Source: Hyaloperonospora brassicae
Lineage: Eukaryota; Oomycota; Peronosporomycetes; Peronosporales; Peronosporaceae
Reading direction: 5' to 3'
Assembly (NCBI GenBank): GCA_947650285.1
Contig: CANTFL010000272.1
Span: 372,001-436,000, forward strand
Length of the DNA: 64,000 bases
A program made the translations under genes and the position numbers. The notes under the pieces are model-generated. The model had not been told where the DNA came from, did not search any database, and saw only the letters and a list, made by a program, of their open reading frames with translations. Positions 62,369 through 64,000 of the stretch are shown one piece after another (the first letter of the stretch is position 1; each line of letters opens with the position of its first letter).

Positions 62369-63652
62369 TGTGGTAAAGTACACGCGAGGTTTAACCGTGG
62401 CGTTGGGACGCAGGATGGAATCAGAAGAATGACAGAAAATGACTGTTGAAGTTATTCGGATGGATATACCTGCCGGTCGAGAAGGAGTATAGTCCAGGAT
62501 CGATAATTGGCCGATCGCGACCCGCGATCAAGAGCTTGGATCACCAAATTACAAGGGCTTGGATCGCCAAATTACAAGGACCGGATCGCTCAACGGATGA
62601 GCATCAACCGGAGTTCTGGATCGCTAACGGCAATGGAAGATAGGTGAATGTAATATCAAGCTGGAGGAGTGGATCGCCAAAATCATCAAACATGCGAGGT
62701 CTCAGAAATGACTGCGACGCGACGGTAGATGCTCGATCAGAGACTCGAAAGATTAATCACGATCCACCCTGGGTGTGAAATGCTTGATTGTGTGTACACA
62801 TAATTGCGTGGACACATAATTGGTGTGGATCACATACCGCGATCCACTGCACCGCGATCCACTATGGAGCGATCCACGATGTAGAGATTCACTGGAGCGA
62901 TCTACTGTGGGGCGATCCACTATGGAAAAATCCACTGTGGGGCGATCCACTATGGAGGGATCCGCAGTGGAGCGATCCACTACGGAGTATCTGCGGTGGA
63001 CCACATAAGGTAATCGATGAATGACATAGACAGGCGAAACGTAACAGTGAACTAGCGAACAGATAGACTTACCCATAGGCTTCGGATATCGATGGTCGAC
63101 ACTAAACAGAACGGAGTTTGTAACGGAAGACACACGTCGACTTCTCCCGGGCAGGATCTTCGGCCTTCCGTCGAATAGAGAATCGCCCACGTCTTTGCAA
63201 ACTTCGCACTTGGATAATTTTGCCAGGCGGAGCGTCAATTCTCACCCCTCCTCAACTGCGATAGGACGCAGTGAAAATTACGGTTCGGATTCAAAATCGC
63301 GAGACGGCTCAAGCGGTCAGAAGGCTCGCGTATCAAGCATTACTCCTGGCAAAAGCGACTCTGGGAGAGCGCCCAAGTTACAGGCGATCGAGTGAAGAAC
63401 TTCCACGCGATCCGCACCTACGCTTGACCGGGTGAAGCATTTCTACCGATCCTTACCTATCCCTAAAACGGTCAAGTTCTGTTTCAGCTCAAGTCCACCA
63501 AGAAGAGCGCAACCCGCCCAACCGACGGGTACACAAGGTAAGCAAGAAGACGCAGAGCACGGAATCGGGGTACCTTGTCCGTTAGTCGGTCGTCGGCGGG
63601 CGCCAGTGGAGAGTAGAGCTCACAAGAAATTTGTGATCACCACACCACCACA
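62369..63652 (+). repeat. Element E 3' LTR
   Basis: 1284 bp, starting TGTGGTAAAG right after the polypurine tract. 62838-62998 is a roughly 15-bp minisatellite (GCGATCCACTATGGA and variants). From 63002 it is nearly identical to the 5' LTR. It ends ACCACCACA, followed by TSD GAAA. Confidence 0.88.
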
Positions 63653-63656
63653 GAAA

Positions 63657-64000
63657 CAAGCATTTCCTGATACTAGGCAAAGGGAATACGTCAGCTCAAG
63701 CATGAATAGATAAATGGACGCTAAAAATTGGCAAACTAATCAAGAAACCTGACTTTTGCGTGTCTAGTCATTTTGTCAAGCAACTGTGCAGTACTTGCCT
63801 CAATCATGTGTCCGCACGACTATTGCCACCACGTAGCAGTAGAAGGCTGCCTCAAGCTCCTAAATAGCTCTGTCACATAATAATTTGAAATTCGACAATG
63901 GAGAATATTGACCGAAGTGGAGCTGCTTTAACATCATAATCTAAGGAATAGTTTTAGATTCGCAAGATGTTTTAGTATTATAGACTTAAAGATGCTGTAA
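63657..64000. other. Right flank of element E, no gene seen
   Basis: AT-rich sequence without a recognisable ORF, LTR or RNA gene. Confidence 0.5.

Larger units (their letters stand above)
31680..63652 (+). mobile_element. Element E: old A-family Ty3/gypsy, split by element B
   Basis: The 5' LTR starts TGTGGATCGCG at 31680 and the 3' LTR ends ACCACCACA at 63652. The flanks carry a 4-bp duplication GAAA (31676-31679 and 63653-63656). gag and pol remnants match element A in order and content. The body is interrupted by B (40990-62105, TSD ACACA) and resumes at 62106, reaching a polypurine tract TGCAGGGGAC (62356-62365) that is also found beside the A 3' LTR. Without B it is about 10.9 kb against 13.5 kb for A; the integrase core and the region holding A's antisense ORF are missing. 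All frames are broken. Confidence 0.9.

Noticed and set aside
1..64000. RXLR or Crinkler effector genes
   Set aside because: No ORF with signal peptide followed by RXLR-EER or LFLAK was seen in either strand.

Overview
The window looks like an oomycete nuclear genome, probably a Peronosporales plant-associated species such as a Phytophthora or downy mildew. This is inferred from compact genes with 64-90 nt GT-AG introns and from Ty3/gypsy elements of oomycete type. Four host genes or gene remnants sit in a repeat-dominated background: the 3' part of an exonuclease 1 gene (1-1560), a RING-H2 E3 ligase gene (1626-3431, minus strand, tail to tail with EXO1), a type 1 methionine aminopeptidase (15912-17045), and broken pieces of a ZIP zinc transporter and of a secreted Cys-rich protein (17.4-19.5 kb).

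The rest is mostly LTR retrotransposon DNA, named here by letter. Element C (6108-15182, minus, TSD GTGTT) has a 958-codon pol lacking the integrase catalytic core, and its 5' LTR is split by a 1.8-kb solo LTR of the A family (13376-15154, TSD ATTC). Solo LTRs of the C/D group lie at 20778-21214 and 21985-22440. Element D (24358 to about 31305, plus) is a decayed relative of C that keeps the integrase core. Element E (31680-63652, plus, TSD GAAA) is an old A-family copy split by element B (40990-62105, plus, TSD ACACA). B is in turn split inside its protease by the young element A (42879-56364, minus, TSD GTTC). From about 31.7 to 63.65 kb the window is therefore a three-level nest.

A and E belong to one lineage: LTRs of 1.2-1.35 kb, 4-bp target duplications, a gypsy RNase H with replaced catalytic residues followed by a second archaeal-like RNase H, and a tRNA 3'-end primer site. 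B, C and D belong to related chromodomain lineages: LTRs of 0.4-0.5 kb, 5-bp duplications where visible, and a shared TGGTAGCAC primer site.

The most unusual feature is that A, B and C each carry a long ORF on the strand opposite to gag-pol. Each starts 108-248 bp inside the 3' LTR and reads back into the element. In B and C this antisense ORF overlaps the integrase-chromodomain part of pol, so both strands are coding there; D keeps remnants of the same antisense protein. Two separate candidate -1 ribosomal frameshift sites (heptamer, spacer, stem-loop) are visible at the gag-protease junctions of B and A. No rRNA or tRNA gene, CRISPR array or prokaryotic signal was seen.
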